NCBI GenBank assembly: GCA_009760855.2
Contig: WPIO01000006.1
Location: 11,109,001 to 11,173,000, forward strand
Length of the DNA stretch: 64,000 bases
Source of the DNA: Cristatella mucedo
Taxonomy: Eukaryota > Bryozoa > Phylactolaemata > Cristatellidae
Direction of reading: 5' to 3'
The notes beneath the pieces are model-generated. The model saw only the letters and a list, made by a program, of their open reading frames with translations, did not search any database and was not told the origin of the DNA. Position 1 is the first letter of the stretch. Each line of letters begins with the position of its first letter. A program made the translations under genes and the position numbers. Below are positions 35,701 to 45,299 of the stretch, one piece after another.

Positions 35701-38700
35701 ACACACCCATTCATATCACCGACGTCAATGCACATTCTAATTTATATAATCAAGTTAATGCCTGTTGGCCGATATTCGTTGCCACTGTCTACTGCCTGAG
35801 CGCTTTTGAGACCCTTAAAAGGCATCAAATTGTAACATGGCTGACAGACATAACAAGAACAGCAGCACAACATAAAGATGACTCTGCTGAGAATTGACGA
35901 TTGCTGCTATGTCTTTAATAATAAAAATAATAATAATAATTCATTTGATAAAGCGCCCTCAGAGAACTTAATCTCTCTCTGGGCGCTTTACATTTGCTGT
36001 AAAGTGAAATGCAATTGAATGGTAAGTAAAATCATGCTTGAAAAACAAACGAAATGAATAATATGGTTAGAAGTGACATGCACAGGGTCAGCATGCAACT
36101 GTGGTTTGTGGCAGCATGCACAGTGTCAGCACGCATAAGCACATCAAGGACGAATCACAGGGACCCACTAAATGCTGTCCTAAATAGGTGTCTTTTAACA
36201 GAGATAGCCTGTGTACTCAAATGATGGAAGCAAATATACATTGACAGGCAAAGTTCTGATTGCATATAGGTAATCAAAAGAGCTCAAGATATACAACAGG
36301 TAAGCTCCTTTTGCATGCCAGCAGTAATTTGGTTTAAGTTCAAATACGGAAGCAGATCGTACCGTAATTAATGTATTGTCATCCGACGAATCGCCTCTCT
36401 GATTTGTGTTCATCACCACTACAGACCAGCCTTTACTCCTAGCCACTTCAATATATGGTAGTTGGCTGCCACTCTCAAGAGAATGATTAATAATCAACCT
36501 AAAATATGTTGTAATTATACTCAAATTTGTACCAGAAATTTAGAAACGAGCTTCAGCAACACAAAATACATTTTCACATATGCCTAATGGTAGTCCTTCC
36601 CTGTGACTGCTCTCTCTTTCTCCCCACAGAACAATGTATACAGACAGCTCAGAAAGCCACAGCGAGCTGCACTCTAAATTCACGGATGACCGTCCTTCCA
36701 TAAAAAAATATTAACAACATGCTGCAGTCAACAACAGGGCATGTTCACAGAGTGTATCTCTGCATCAGTACTCTGTAGACATCACAACAACTAGTTTCAC
36801 GTGGTGTAGCCGGGACACAACGCAGAAGGTGATGCCGTGAGCATCTGTTGAGACCAAGCCCAGTTTACAAGAGATTATTTTGGTACAGCAATCACTGAGT
36901 GACCAAAATGCTTAAAGCAGAATGTCAAGAAAATATTAGCAAACTAGGCTGAGCAATCAAATATTTGTTTACGGAACTTAATTTCCGCTCTTTACCCCTT
37001 TCCTAGCTCCGACCGGAACCAAAATGAATATGACCAGTTGCAGGCCCTGCTGAGACTGTGCTAAGATATTGACCGACAGGTCGTGATCAAGTTGAAGCTG
37101 TCTCCCTAAACGGCTCAGCGACTCCCGCAATAAGTAGCGGGCAGGACACGAGACAATCGGTGTGACTGACTTACCTTCGAGACCACTGACCGGCTCTTAC
37201 GACTCCACTACCGTGAATCAAGATAAGCAGTCCTCGGTCGTTCGTCTCAACGTCAGGAGAGGCAAAGAAGAATCCTAAATTTGCACGTCCGTCTGCCTGC
37301 AAAGAAAAATAATTCCAAGATGAAACCAGCCGACGTGGAAAGTAAAGTGCATGGCAGCCCAGAAGCACGAGATTTCAAGTAAACGTTCACCAGTGTTCTC
37401 GGGCTACAGGACAAATGGGTGTGCCGAGCGAGCATATTTACTTACACACATATTTACTTAGCCTCTGAAGGCTGCAATTTTACATTTGCTACAAGCTTAC
37501 CAACTAAGAAAAAGTAGCATCTTGAGCTGGACGAGTGGCACAGGTAGAATAAGCGATAGTGGATCATGCAACAGGAAATAAAATGCACGGCTCAGCTTGA
37601 TGAACAGCACAAAAAACACTATTCATCTTTGCAGCTGTCTGCACCTCCGAGCCAACTTGCTAGCGTTTTACTGGGAGCATCCTCTTCGTAGCAAGCAGTA
37701 GCGGACCGCAGCACAATTATGGATGCACTTCTATAAAAGTCTGCCTTTTTCATGTGGCGAAAGTTCTGGTCTACTAACTGGAGTTACCGGGTCAGACATA
37801 CTGCATTTGTCTGTTTCCGGTGTGTATAACATTTTAATAATTACATAACACTGTTGAGACAATACTTTAAGTGCTACATTAGTTTCTGCATCTATAAATA
37901 ATAGTGAGCAGATGAAAAACTTGTGGCGGCAATCGAACGGCTGCCCAAAAGAAACCCTTTGAGAGCGATACTTACTGACAGCATCTTCCTTTCTAGACCA
38001 CCTTTCGTTTCAAGTAGATGATAAATGTACTTGTCCATGACCTGCACAAAAGCACTACTCGCAGATCCATTGCCATCATAACTGGTGTTCATGCATTCAC
38101 AATACTATATTCACTGGCCGCATGGTGAAACCAGTTGCCATTCAGAAACAGTTCAAGGGAACTAGTAAGCGATTAGCAAGAATTTCCTACCAGAAAACAG
38201 AAAAAGTGCCATTCGAAAGCACATGGCGCTCACAAACAGGCGGCATGCCAAACGGACGTCAGCATCGGCGTTAGAGGCAGTCGGCCAATTCGAAACTCAC
38301 TCTGCTCCAAACTTTGTCGGGGCTAAAAACTCACAAAGCCACAAACCACTGTGGAGCCGGCTGGCATCACTAGCATTTTTGAAGTCTCATCTACTATAGG
38401 CAGCAAACGTGGTCGCCCATGCATCGTCGAACCACTGCCTAATGGGCGGCTGAGTGTTGCCCTTCCAAGAGCCATGCAGGAACAGATTAGTTAGTGGTCA
38501 ACCCTTTAATAGTTCCAGGTCTGACCGAAGAGTGAACTGAACTGCTCTACTGCTAGAACCAGAAGGACAGCCAAGCCCGGCTCCTATCTGCCTCTATTGT
38601 CCTTGATATTGTCACATGGATCTCTTCCACGGATAGATTACTAGAGCAAACATACTGAAAGCAACGATGGAAACTGTGCAGGACATTACCAACAGAACAT

Positions 38701-41700
38701 CGAGACTGCACGGGCATGAGCAAGAGACCTGCTAGTCAAGGGCCACTTTCGTCCTGCTCCGGAAGCTGAATTAACTTCGTAGTCTAACCTGAAAATAAAC
38801 GCTACCAAGCCACAAGAAACACTTATGGCTGATATATGCTTTAGGATAGGTTGCATGCATTGGGACAGCTAATAAGAGAAGGTGCGAGCCTGGCAGAAGT
38901 AAAGGTACGTGAGTTTCAGTCTTGGTTCTGCAGAATTGAAGCTTTTGAAACGAGCAGCCTTTAAATAAAAGACTGGTGCATTAAACGTTGTATTCAACTG
39001 AGAGGATTTGGCATAAGGAGGCTGAAACTGCTGTAGCAACAGTAGTTTAGATAGGTATGAGGAAGCTAAGTAGTGGCAGGCCTTGTGGGTCAAGTTAGGA
39101 ATTCGGTCACATCTCTTGATCAACCGGGAGCTTGCAGCTCCTTCAGCAAAACAGGCGTGTTAAATATTTTGCACTTTTAAGGCAAGCCTAAACACTGTAT
39201 TCAGGACCAACTGTACAGGCTGAATCCCTTTTTCGGCAGAAATGCCACTACTGAGTTACACAAGTACAGTCTAGCGAGCGCCAGAGTATTAGTGAGATGT
39301 TTAGCCAGCCACTATGGCAAGTATACTCATAATCCTGGACCGAAATTCGACATGGGGAGTAGCTTAAATTTTGGTCTTCTAAATTAAACCGTAGAACGTC
39401 AAGCCGTCCTCAAAGAAGAAACGTAATTAGGAGCACTCGCCGATAGTGGCAAGTTCAATCGCTTGTAGAAAGTCACTTACGGACCGATCCTAAGGCAAGC
39501 CATAGCCTTATATTATTGTCACTATTATGCACGATGCAGTCGTCACCACCATCACTGTCCCCAGCTTTTCTTAGCCGAGGCTGCTTTGCATAACATTGCG
39601 GCCCTCGGCTTTACTCGAGATTTGTGCCAAGCTGAACGGTAATGTACACGGCTTTAAGGTAGTGCGAAATCTGCATGTAATTCTTTACATAGCTCTTTAC
39701 TACGTTCCCTGGGAAATCTCATTCCGATCTCCGATTATTTCAAGTCGACTTAACGTCACTTAAGCGACTACAGTACACTCCTCATCGCTGGCAAACAAAT
39801 TTCAAGCTCCTCCAAATTGATGACTAACTTGTAATCTGGCAGATACAACTGTTCAAAATGAAATTGCCACATTCATGCCACACTTGACTACAGTGCCATC
39901 TCAAGTCATAAGTTCTATTGTTCCAAGCCACGGGATCGAGTATTTTGTAGCTCATGACCACTGCGACGTGCTCAAGGCTGTTGGCCACAATTGCTTTTGA
40001 AGTACAGACATCTAAAGAATTTGGCTATAAAACAAGCTGTGACTGCTCGGTCCGAAATTAACCGTTTTATGCCCCAAGCTAGCTTCTTTTGTGCTGTGCA
40101 TCGCGAACGCATTGTCTCTTACCTTTCCAAGTTCTTCATACTGCTGTTGACCCTCAAAAACAAACCCGCCGCCGGTCCTTTTGTTAAAAAACTTTCCATC
40201 TATAAATGAAAGCCATTCATGTTAAGAAATCGTATGATCAATGCAAGAGAAAGAGCCCACTCAGGTGAAGCAAGTGCCATCAATGGAAGCCTGTGGCAAG
40301 GCAGTGCTACTAAAGCTGCTCTCATCCTCCTGGCCTTGATCTGCCTATTTATAGTTCTTAAACTTGACCAAGAGCATACTCAGTGCATAAGAAAACTAAC
40401 GTACTCGCTCGACGCAAGAAAATGCTGCCGGCTTCGGCTAGCTGGAGCTCCTTATAATCGATGGCCATCCTCAGGTTAGCCTAGCTGCACTACAATGCCT
40501 AAGGTGCCTAGACTATTCGCACTGCAGTCAGCTCTGATGTGCCGGGTTGCCACCTCGGACAACCAGCCTCCTAATTTTTAAGTACACGTTGAAGCAGTGC
40601 TTAGCAGCTCGACAGGAACAGAGTAGATGCAGCAAGACAAGAAGCTTCAGCAGCGCGAGACTCCAGCAGGAACTAACACTGAAGCAGCTGTTAATACGAG
40701 GCCTCTCGTTGCAATTGGAGAGACATTTTGTGATTCTTCATTCAAGAGTAACTGGAGTGACACACTGACTCAGCTGCATGACTCACAAGTCTGCCAATGG
40801 ATGGGCATGCCAATGCATGAGCCCTAGCCCATATTCCATTGACTAAACTGGGGAAGGGTCGTGTCAAACCTTGCCAGCTGGGGCATGCACGACGTCAAGG
40901 GCATGCACACAAGCCTTACATTGTCACCTGCACTGCCACCGACTTGACTGCAGCAGCTGCTGTGGTTAGTGAGCAGCCTCTGGGCAACCATTGGAGAGAA
41001 AACCTTGTGGCTGGCTCTGTTTTCTTTGGGTAAAGGCTTAAGGAGTTTGAAAAATAGACTGCATGTAAATGGTATACACTAAGTCTTCGACCAATATGTT
41101 CATGAGTTACCGAAGTCACAGGCATTGAATAAGTGCAAAGGGGGGGTTACAACTCGAATTAAACAGCTCGATGTGCCCCATCTCATCACGTGACCATATG
41201 GCTGCCACATTTACACAAGTGTAAATGCAGAGGAATGTGGTTTCGTTTGTAACTAAACTGAGAGAGGATTACAGGTGGATGTTAACGCTTAAGGACATTA
41301 TTCTACAGCCCATTAAAAGGCAAAGTGGAATGTGATGTGCAATCGGTAGCCAACAGTGTTGCTTCTTCATTCACAATAGACTGGGTTTCATTCAATAATG
41401 AAATTGTGACAAGTATTGAGTAGTTCGGTGACCAGTTGAGGAAGTCTGCAGAGAATGAATAGTAGCAAGTGATGGCTAGAAAAGTAGTTTCAAAATAGGC
41501 ATCTTCACAGCAGCATTATCACCCCAGGCAGGGCCACTACTTGCCGTGTACATGCTGCAGAGTTTACTAGAGGGCCAAAGCTTGATTGACTACCTTGTTT
41601 CTCACATAAGCAGCATCCTATTCGGGAAAAGAGAATTCTAGAAAGCTTTTTCTCTGCAACATTTATTGACAAAGTATGCAGTGGGCTCACTACCTGGAAT

Positions 41701-42130
41701 AACGTGATACACACAGAGTCACAGAAATGAAAAGATTCTCATCGGCTGTAACAACGGTCAAGCGATAAAAGGCAAATACACCCACTCTGAAAAGTGGCAG
41801 GCTGCAAAGCAGGAGATGCACAAAGTCAGCGGCAGGCAGCCAACTTGTCTTCAGATCACGGGAGATCACGGGTGTGCAAGTCGAGCAATCAACCGAATCC
41901 GCTCACCGGCATTGAACTTGTATCCGAATCGATCGAAACATGAATCCCAATTGCCAACCGGTGCTGCTGGAGCCCGGATGGCGGCAATGGCGGCTCCGAA
42001 GCCAGGCTGCTCAGCAATACTCTGCTGCTCTTGTGCAGTACGAGAGCCTGCAATTGATTCCCACTCATGTCTGGCAGCACACAACTTGGAGCAAGCGATC
42101 GACAGCAGAAGAACGTACGTGAGAGCTCAG
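20611..42130 (-). CDS. ARB2A: ARB2A/FAM172A-like gene, seven coding segments (paralogue 1)
   Basis: Joined on the minus strand: (42130 or less)-41907, 40199-40123, 38041-37976, 37296-37175, 36498-36363, 24326-24108, 20787-20611. Every intron is GT-AG and phases agree throughout, giving about 265 residues after the first segment plus up to about 74 before. Recognisable Arb2-domain landmarks in order are FDRFGYKFNA, GGGFVFEG, VMDKYIYHLLE, LILIHGSGVVRAGQW, VVVMNTNQ, IGIVAHSYGG and NWVTS...ERVSAGT..HE.TSWKS. Known: animal ARB2A is a nuclear protein with an alpha/beta-hydrolase-like Arb2 domain, linked to Argonaute and co-transcriptional splicing. The serine of AHSYGG sits where a hydrolase nucleophile would; catalysis is not claimed. 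Odd: the linker between VVVMNTNQ and the AHSYGG segment is much shorter than in vertebrates. The 5' end is unresolved, because no in-frame ATG occurs in the first segment, so a 5' exon is probably missing. Confidence 0.85.
20880..21300 (-). mobile_element. Old LINE fragment inside the duplicated intron (reverse)
   Basis: AAATTGAGAAAGTTTGCTGCC near 20920 is the complement of the codons for a NFLNLND-like reverse transcriptase block. The same fragment is at 60300-60790, so it predates the segmental duplication. Confidence 0.65.
21430..22645 (+). mobile_element. Old LINE fragment inside the duplicated intron (forward)
   Basis: TTTCGTTTGGATGGCTACTA near 21496 encodes the FVWMATNFLKL block; later CTGTTTGTAATCTAGGCGTAA near 21805; tail-like AGTGCCAAGATAGAG near 22598. 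Shared with 61080-62150. Interrupted by SINE2. Confidence 0.68.
21553..21720 (-). mobile_element. SINE2, only in duplication copy 1
   Basis: Complement: GTGGTTTGAATCCTG-like B box, and GCGACAGAAGAGCC on the plus strand. Absent from the matching place at about 61180. Confidence 0.85.
22773..22798. repeat. (AT)13 microsatellite
   Basis: Alternating AT, next to AT-rich CATTATTATGATCATG, in intron 6. Confidence 0.95.
23727..23816 (-). mobile_element. LINE family A tail copy, 90 bp
   Basis: (AAT)n then TTCACTTGATAAAGCGCCCT to TTGCTGTAAAGTGAA. Only the last 90 bp of the LINE. In intron 6 of the ARB2A-like gene. Confidence 0.8.
24108..24326 (-). CDS. ARB2A: ARB2A-like coding segment 6, with AHSYGG
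   Basis: A 219-bp, 73-codon exon with acceptor TTTTTTGCAG|GG and donor GAG|GTAATT, phase 0 at both ends. It encodes GFDPGEHGAAVW, then IGIVAHSYGG and RVAAVALADS, which are the nucleophile-elbow-like strand-turn-helix and the following strand of the Arb2 fold. Confidence 0.92.
25023..25559 (+). CDS. Gag-like protein of the 2.0-kb LTR element
   Basis: A 178-residue frame from an ATG. Residues 8-75 resemble a capsid N-terminal domain: KIFNGEPDFIPWLLTLEKAV, then CLGDNAIRCLVDQP and HHKLRNELILIF. A Glu-rich helix follows (NEEAELEAEKFRLEQEQ). It overlaps a second frame (25547-25918), one base back, that is Ser/Val-rich and carries on the protein's character, so either a -1 frameshift or a decay lesion separates them. 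Confidence 0.6.
   Translation: MGHSILRYKIFNGEPDFIPWLLTLEKAVARLEISMPLKHVVPVCLGDNAIRCLVDQPADVKQDHHKLRNELILIFPWLTNEEAELEAEKFRLEQEQLAGAETGTKLGDETAASQINPTVNCLRDRRAELIQLPQLSDGNTGGGSGYGTASDTIAETAEERQSTYVRSCSSRGRRRCSM
25547..25918 (+). CDS. Ser/Val-rich frame following gag of the 2.0-kb element
   Basis: A 123-codon open stretch without ATG at its start, entered from the gag frame by -1. It encodes low-complexity sequence (SSGEAVVVSDEATVACG...). Its composition resembles the C-terminal half of the gag-like protein at 27.6 kb. No domain recognised. Confidence 0.4.
   Translation: MQHVTASSGEAVVVSDEATVACGKTQVAQVRDVSVAKRSSASFVAAESISAASESSTESASVEKSTRTSVSVQSAEEHREIAVSSEASWQPATRCRLPASEVARALDATKRSSVSVEHLREAA
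27342..27586 (+). repeat. 5' LTR of the 1.6-kb element
   Basis: TG...CA ends and GAATAAACTGGTGGTG at about 27512 as polyadenylation context. Few differences from the 3' LTR suggest a fairly recent insertion. Confidence 0.92.
27607..28449 (+). CDS. Gag-like protein of the small LTR element
   Basis: A 280-residue frame starting at an ATG 21 bp after the 5' LTR. The first about 100 residues look like a retrotransposon capsid N-terminus (ATWLLDSERRLELYGV, WHKYLPLFLEGSAF, DGYRLLLEALVTAL). The rest is low-complexity, Val/Ala/Glu-rich, with repeated QVG motifs (DSEQVGDAEQVG). No zinc knuckle is seen. A homologous but broken frame lies at 13215-12913 on the minus strand. Function as a nucleocapsid is inferred from shape and position only. 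Confidence 0.6.
   Translation: MTAMLLAHFQVGDDLATWLLDSERRLELYGVNPTIWHKYLPLFLEGSAFYVYSYMPKAIKDGYRLLLEALVTALASPVGKARLLSVELANAYRREGGDKRDQKQHQQSPTVCRATTVYQDATVWNAVTAIQAVTVCQAHVVCNEATACEVAEAVEVTLACDEPVCYDSEQVGDAEQVGGSSATQVGCDAAQVGDEAQIGYAVQVGNAAAAAKAVAPEDEVVACEVAVVWDAPLSFEAVTPDVAPAAEKYVAPRRRNAAVKRSRLVCTGHAVACLLRAAVT
28707..28950 (+). repeat. 3' LTR of the 1.6-kb element
   Basis: As the 5' LTR; it starts TGTGG after the purine-rich tract and is followed by the GCACG target duplication. Confidence 0.92.
29497..29632 (-). mobile_element. SINE1 in a LINE A
   Basis: Complement of the same parts: TATATAGTGCCCCAAGAGAAC, then GGAGCTCGAGCCCAAGACC and GGTCGGGACGAGCACC. The LINE resumes at ATTGCAGTGCAATACC. 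Confidence 0.8.
31447..32570 (+). mobile_element. LINE family A fragment with an inverted 5' segment
   Basis: From 31567 the plus strand encodes reverse transcriptase blocks (NYRPVSLLPFLSKMLERVV, FQSGFRANNSTESTLL, LVLLDLPAAFD, APLKYGVAQGSVLG), resuming after the solo LTR to about 32570. Before it, 31470-31565 carries the adjoining upstream part of the same gene in opposite orientation (KAIVRPLVKKAT on the minus strand). A 22-bp perfect inverted repeat lies at 31447-31504. This is the footprint of twin priming or a similar inverted insertion. Confidence 0.82.
31985..32397 (+). mobile_element. Solo LTR, 413 bp, target duplication CTAGG
   Basis: TGTAGTTCG...AACTACA is flanked by CTAGG at 31980-31984 and 32398-32402. 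It interrupts a LINE A reverse transcriptase frame. It contains an internal direct duplication (GGTCCGCCT..TGATGTGG... to CACCATCAGGGTCGGCC, twice between 32081 and 32240) and GGGAATAAACTGTCGGTATTG. Confidence 0.92.
32575..35170 (+). repeat. Array of ~150-195-bp diverged tandem units (right arm of element A)
   Basis: A core resembling GCCATTGCCGTCGATTGCC, usually followed by GTGCATTGCC, recurs near 32581, 32741, 32889, 33065, 33221, 33385, 33551, 33716, 33901, 34074, 34252, 34448, 34613, 34796 and 34970. The mean spacing is about 171 bp. Units also share a middle segment (CAGTTAACG.GCAAAG, then a short T-rich ACTTT stretch). Divergence between units is high. Confidence 0.85.
35928..36196 (-). 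mobile_element. LINE family A 3' UTR copy
   Basis: (AAT)n, TTTGATAAAGCGCCCTCAG, through GACATGCACAGGGTCAGCAT to GTCCTAAATAGGTGT. It contains the whole 3' UTR and almost nothing of the coding part. It ends 166 bp from coding segment 5. Confidence 0.85.
36363..36498 (-). CDS. ARB2A: ARB2A-like coding segment 5
   Basis: A 136-bp exon with acceptor ATATTTTAG|GT and donor ACG|GTACGA. It encodes LIINHSLESGSQLPYIE then GWSVVVMNTNQ and a short acidic linker GDSSDDN. It leaves in phase 0, so it joins directly to segment 6 across a 12-kb intron full of mobile DNA. Confidence 0.88.
37175..37296 (-). CDS. ARB2A: ARB2A-like coding segment 4
   Basis: A 122-bp exon with acceptor TTTCTTTGCAG|GC and donor AAG|GTAAGT. 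It carries the most conserved block of the family, LILIHGSGVVRAGQWSR. The final arginine codon is split (AG|G) with segment 5. Confidence 0.92.
37976..38041 (-). CDS. ARB2A: ARB2A-like coding segment 3
   Basis: A 66-bp, 22-codon exon with acceptor TTTTGTGCAG|GT and donor TCA|GTAAGT, phase 0 at both ends. It encodes VMDKYIYHLLE...GLERKMLS, matching the helix before the first beta strand of the Arb2 domain. Confidence 0.85.
38870..39460 (-). mobile_element. LINE family B fragment, diverged, in intron 2
   Basis: Minus strand block LTHKACHYLASSYLSKLLLL and CTTTAAATAAAAGACTGGTG match family B at 5000-4780. No tail. Frames broken. Confidence 0.65.
40123..40199 (-). CDS. ARB2A: ARB2A-like coding segment 2
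   Basis: A 77-bp exon with acceptor TTTATAG|AT and donor AAG|GTAAGA. It encodes (D)GKFFN..TGGGFVFEG...YEELGK, corresponding to the family's 'NxxGQLRH..TGEPFVF...RYEALGE' block. It enters in phase 1 and leaves in phase 0. Confidence 0.8.
41907..42130 (-). CDS. ARB2A: ARB2A-like coding segment 1 (5' boundary uncertain)
   Basis: The frame is open from an upstream stop near 42131 to a donor CCG|GTGAGC at 41907/41906. It ends FDRFGYKFNA plus one base of the next codon, which is completed by segment 2 (GAT). The frame has no ATG, so either an acceptor lies inside it (for example TTGCAG|GC in the middle of the segment) or another upstream exon supplies the start. Surrounding DNA is relatively GC-rich. 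Match to the family rests on the FGYKFN motif and the phase join. Confidence 0.65.
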
Positions 42131-42348
42131 AGAAGGCAGCTGCGAAGGGCTCGCCTTGCGGGCTGTCACGGCCGGCAGCACGCGAGAGCCGCGGTCAGAC
42201 GGACTCCGGGAAAGGCGTTCGAAGCCTCAACAGCTACGAGAGGCTGCAGCATTCTGCTTTGGCCGTTGCCACACACACACTCGGGCCACACGCCAACACT
42301 GAGCCACTTCTGGGGCTCAGGTTCTATACTGACAAATGAGGATACGAC

Positions 42349-42351
42349 TGC

Positions 42352-42383
<32 letters not shown>

Positions 42384-42515
42384 ACTTGATAAAGTGCTAT
42401 CAGAGAACTCAATCTCTTTCTAGACGCTTTACATCTGCTGCAAAGGAAATACGATCGAATGGTGAGTGGTATCATGCTTGATAAACGACATGAATAACAT
42501 GGTTAGGCTGAGCAC
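42349..42515 (-). mobile_element. LINE family A tail copy upstream of the ARB2A-like gene
   Basis: About ten AAT units, then ACACTTGATAAAGTGCTATC and the 3' UTR start, ending near ATGGTTAGGCTGAG. Confidence 0.8.
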
Positions 42516-43020
42516 GTTAGGGCAGCAGAATGGCCAGGCTGTCTTCTAGTGCGCAACTCAGTTTGGAGCACAATCTCTGAGCTGAAGCATCAGGCGAGAG
42601 TCACGTGACAGCTAGTCGCTCGGTGCTTGCGTCGCACGGAGTAGTTTATTAGACCGTATTTTCACCCGTCGGATGGTAGCAGCAGGGCCGGGGATATCCT
42701 GCGAACTGGTTCGAGTACCGAAGCCCCGAAAGTCTGCAGAGCAAAAGCTTGGTTCACTAGCTCTCGCACGCTGTTTGAAAGAGTGAGACAGTGAGCCTCG
42801 TTCAAAAAAATTACCTCCCTTCGGTGCGGAATGCATCCCACCTGTAGCTGTGCTTCTGCTGTACTGTGATGCCACGGTGAAATTATGACATCACAGAGCT
42901 GTGACGCCCCGGCGTGATTACGTCGCCATGGCACGTTCTCGCCGCCTGCACATATTGCCCTGCTGAAGCTTAACATTTGCAGTCGTCGTACGGGTTGCTG
43001 TCGACTGAGCAAACGCTCTG

Positions 43021-44723
43021 GGTTCGACGAATTACTACAATCCACTCTAATTAGGGTAACACTAACTAAATTTCGGCGTCGCCGAGCTCAAATTTGGGGC
43101 TGATATTGTTGTACACGTCAGATTTATCTATCCACCAAATTTCATGTCACTGTGCGAACGCACGCTTGAGCTTCAACGCCGGAGGCCTGTATTGCAAACC
43201 CCCAAAATATATTTTAATTCCCTTCAATCCACCAAAAATCAGCTGCAAACAGCTCCGAAAAATTTGGAATATCAAACTACGCCACATGCAAAATGTACCC
43301 AGAAATTTTAGCGAGATTCCGCTAACGCGTTTTCACGAAGTGCACTAAAATAAGATTGCATTGTCCCGGGCCAATACGGCAATCCACAGCAATCCACTGC
43401 ATGCCACCACCCAACTAAGGTAGTCCTGTCCAAAAAGCTCCTTTTTTGATTGAATATGCACACTCTGCGACAACTGCACTTAAAATATTTCACTGCCATT
43501 GGCTAGGTCATTCTTGTGCAATACGCTGCATTCAACTGGAGTGGCCTAGGCCGAAACCGCAACACCCTTCAATCCACCTAATCCACCGTAAGAAAATAGA
43601 AATAGATTGCGCCGAGCTCCAGCTTTTATTGCATATTAAAGTGCACCGTGTCGTGTGCACAGTACAGTAAAATTAAAGATTTGTCCATCCTCATACTCTG
43701 GCAATGTGCGGCAATCGCCCAAAATGACCTGAGAAACTACATCAACCCACTCTATTCCACTGAAAATCATTCTCAAATCTTCATTGCGAAGCTCTAATTT
43801 ACATTGCTTATAAGACTAGATTCAGTTCAAAATGCACCCACACAATTTTGCTCCATTGTTCACACACGTTCTCATGCAATGCACTGCAATCGACTGTAAC
43901 TTTCTGGTCCCACATCGCAATATACATCAATGTGTCACAATCCGCTGAAATCCCCTGCAACTCACCGCACGCCGACGAGAACGCCTACGCTAGAAAATTG
44001 TGTACTCGCACAAATTCACTGCAATTTTCTCGACCATTCTGCAAAAATTCAATGCAATCGACTGCAATGGCCCGAGCCAGTACGTCAATCCACCGAAACC
44101 CTCAGCAAAACGACCAGAATTCGTACACTTTAGGGTCTAATAGTGATTACACGTTGCTCTAATCTTCGGTTATTGTGTAGTCGCACGATTTCACTACAAT
44201 CGGCTCGACCGTCGTCAGCAATGCATTGCAATTATATAATTGGCTGCAATTTCCAGGGCCAATATCGCAATCTACAGCAATCTGAAGCGAAATGCTTTGA
44301 AATCGGTTTCGCAATGCTCCAATTTAGAAGGCATGTTGCAAAGCACATTGGTTAAAGTCAGCCGCATCTTTTTGATCAATATCACTCGTACAATCTTGTT
44401 CGATGCAAGGCAATCTATGGCAACTGGTTCATTTGCAGCAATTTCAATGTGCGTAGAAAGAGATCAAGTTCTCCGAGGGTGTTTTATCAAATGAATCATT
44501 ATAATTGTAAGCAGCTCGGCAAGAAACAGCAATCCACGGCAATATGTGGCAAATCGACCACAAATTGGCTGCACAAAGCACTAATTGTCATCACGTGACA
44601 CATTTCTTCGAGCTAAAAAGAAACGATACAACTTTCAAGCTATTTTACACGCTAATGGTCAACAATACACGGCAATGGACAACAATGGCAGGGCCCATAC
44701 CGCAATCCGTGGCAAATAGGCTG
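43021..44723 (-). repeat. Reverse-orientation subrepeat arm of element B
   Basis: Reads as the complement of the core unit: CAATCCACTGCATGCC near 43390, CAATCGACTGCAATGGCC near 44053, and others at roughly 170-bp spacing. The first 200 bp match the left end of element A. A LINE-like tail (TTCTCCGAGGGTGTTTTATC) sits at about 44470. Confidence 0.8.
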
Positions 44724-44724
44724 A

Positions 44725-44812
44725 GATAACAATGATAATAGTAATATTTTGTATAGTACCCTCAGAGAACGGTATTTCATTCTAGGCTCTTTACAGATGC
44801 TGTATAGACCGC
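44725..44812 (-). mobile_element. LINE-type tail remnant
   Basis: GATAATAGTAATATTTTGTA then TAGTACCCTCAGAGAACGG and TCTAGGCTCTTTACAGATGC. Diverged member of the same tail. Confidence 0.6.
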
Positions 44813-44869
44813 GTTACCAATGCTTGATGGTGATTACATAAATCGTCCTTATTCTTAAACATCCATTTC

Positions 44870-45180
44870 CATGCTGCTGACACGATTAAATAGAAACCAT
44901 TAACCTGCGATGACTATGCCATTATGCACGATTAGCAAATGTCGCCTGGCCAGATTTGAGAGAATGAGTGCGTTGGCTGTGGCGTTGAGGAAACAAAGCA
45001 GCATGATCGTTGAGTGAGCACTAGTGATATCTCCTTCGTCGTTCCAATTTTTTGTGGGCCTAGGTATATCGGTCAACCGGAGTTGGTCTACGGTGATTGT
45101 GAAATGCCTACCATGGACCTACAGCTTGAGCATTACAAAAATGGAAGAGCACAGCATGTCCAGTGCATTGCAAAACTTAT
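44870..45180 (-). repeat. Inverted copy of the unit at 47985-48300
   Basis: Shared blocks in reverse: GGACATGCTGTGCTCTTCCA, AAGCTGTAGGTCCATGGT, CACCGTAGACCAACT and GCATAGTCA.CGCAGGTTA. The LTR end with AATAAA is missing here. Confidence 0.75.
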
Positions 45181-45299
45181 AAAGTAAATGTGCAAAATGA
45201 CATTGACATTTTGGATGACCTTTAAACTTTTAGAATTTAATTCACAACTATGCCATGAGAATTAAAACTTCCCGTAGCCAATTGTTAGCTGATTGTTGA

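Larger units (their letters stand above)
24327..36362 (-). other. Intron 5 of the ARB2A-like gene
   Basis: 12,036 bp between segments 5 and 6, phase 0. Holds the 2.0-kb LTR element, the LINE A with the 1.6-kb LTR element, foldback element A and a LINE tail. 29871-31053 and 35390-35927 show nothing recognisable. The size is due to insertions. Confidence 0.8.

Noticed and set aside
37892-38092. Longer exon 3 from an ATG at 38092
   Set aside because: The family match begins at VMDKY, right after an acceptor TTTTGTGCAG, and the phase fits segment 2; the upstream ATG part is intron.
42084-42084. Start of the ARB2A-like protein here
   Set aside because: The codon is TTG and the segment has no ATG in frame; an upstream exon is more likely.
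41816-42481. 221-codon plus-strand frame
   Set aside because: Antisense to ARB2A segment 1 and running into a LINE tail (poly-isoleucine from ATT repeats).
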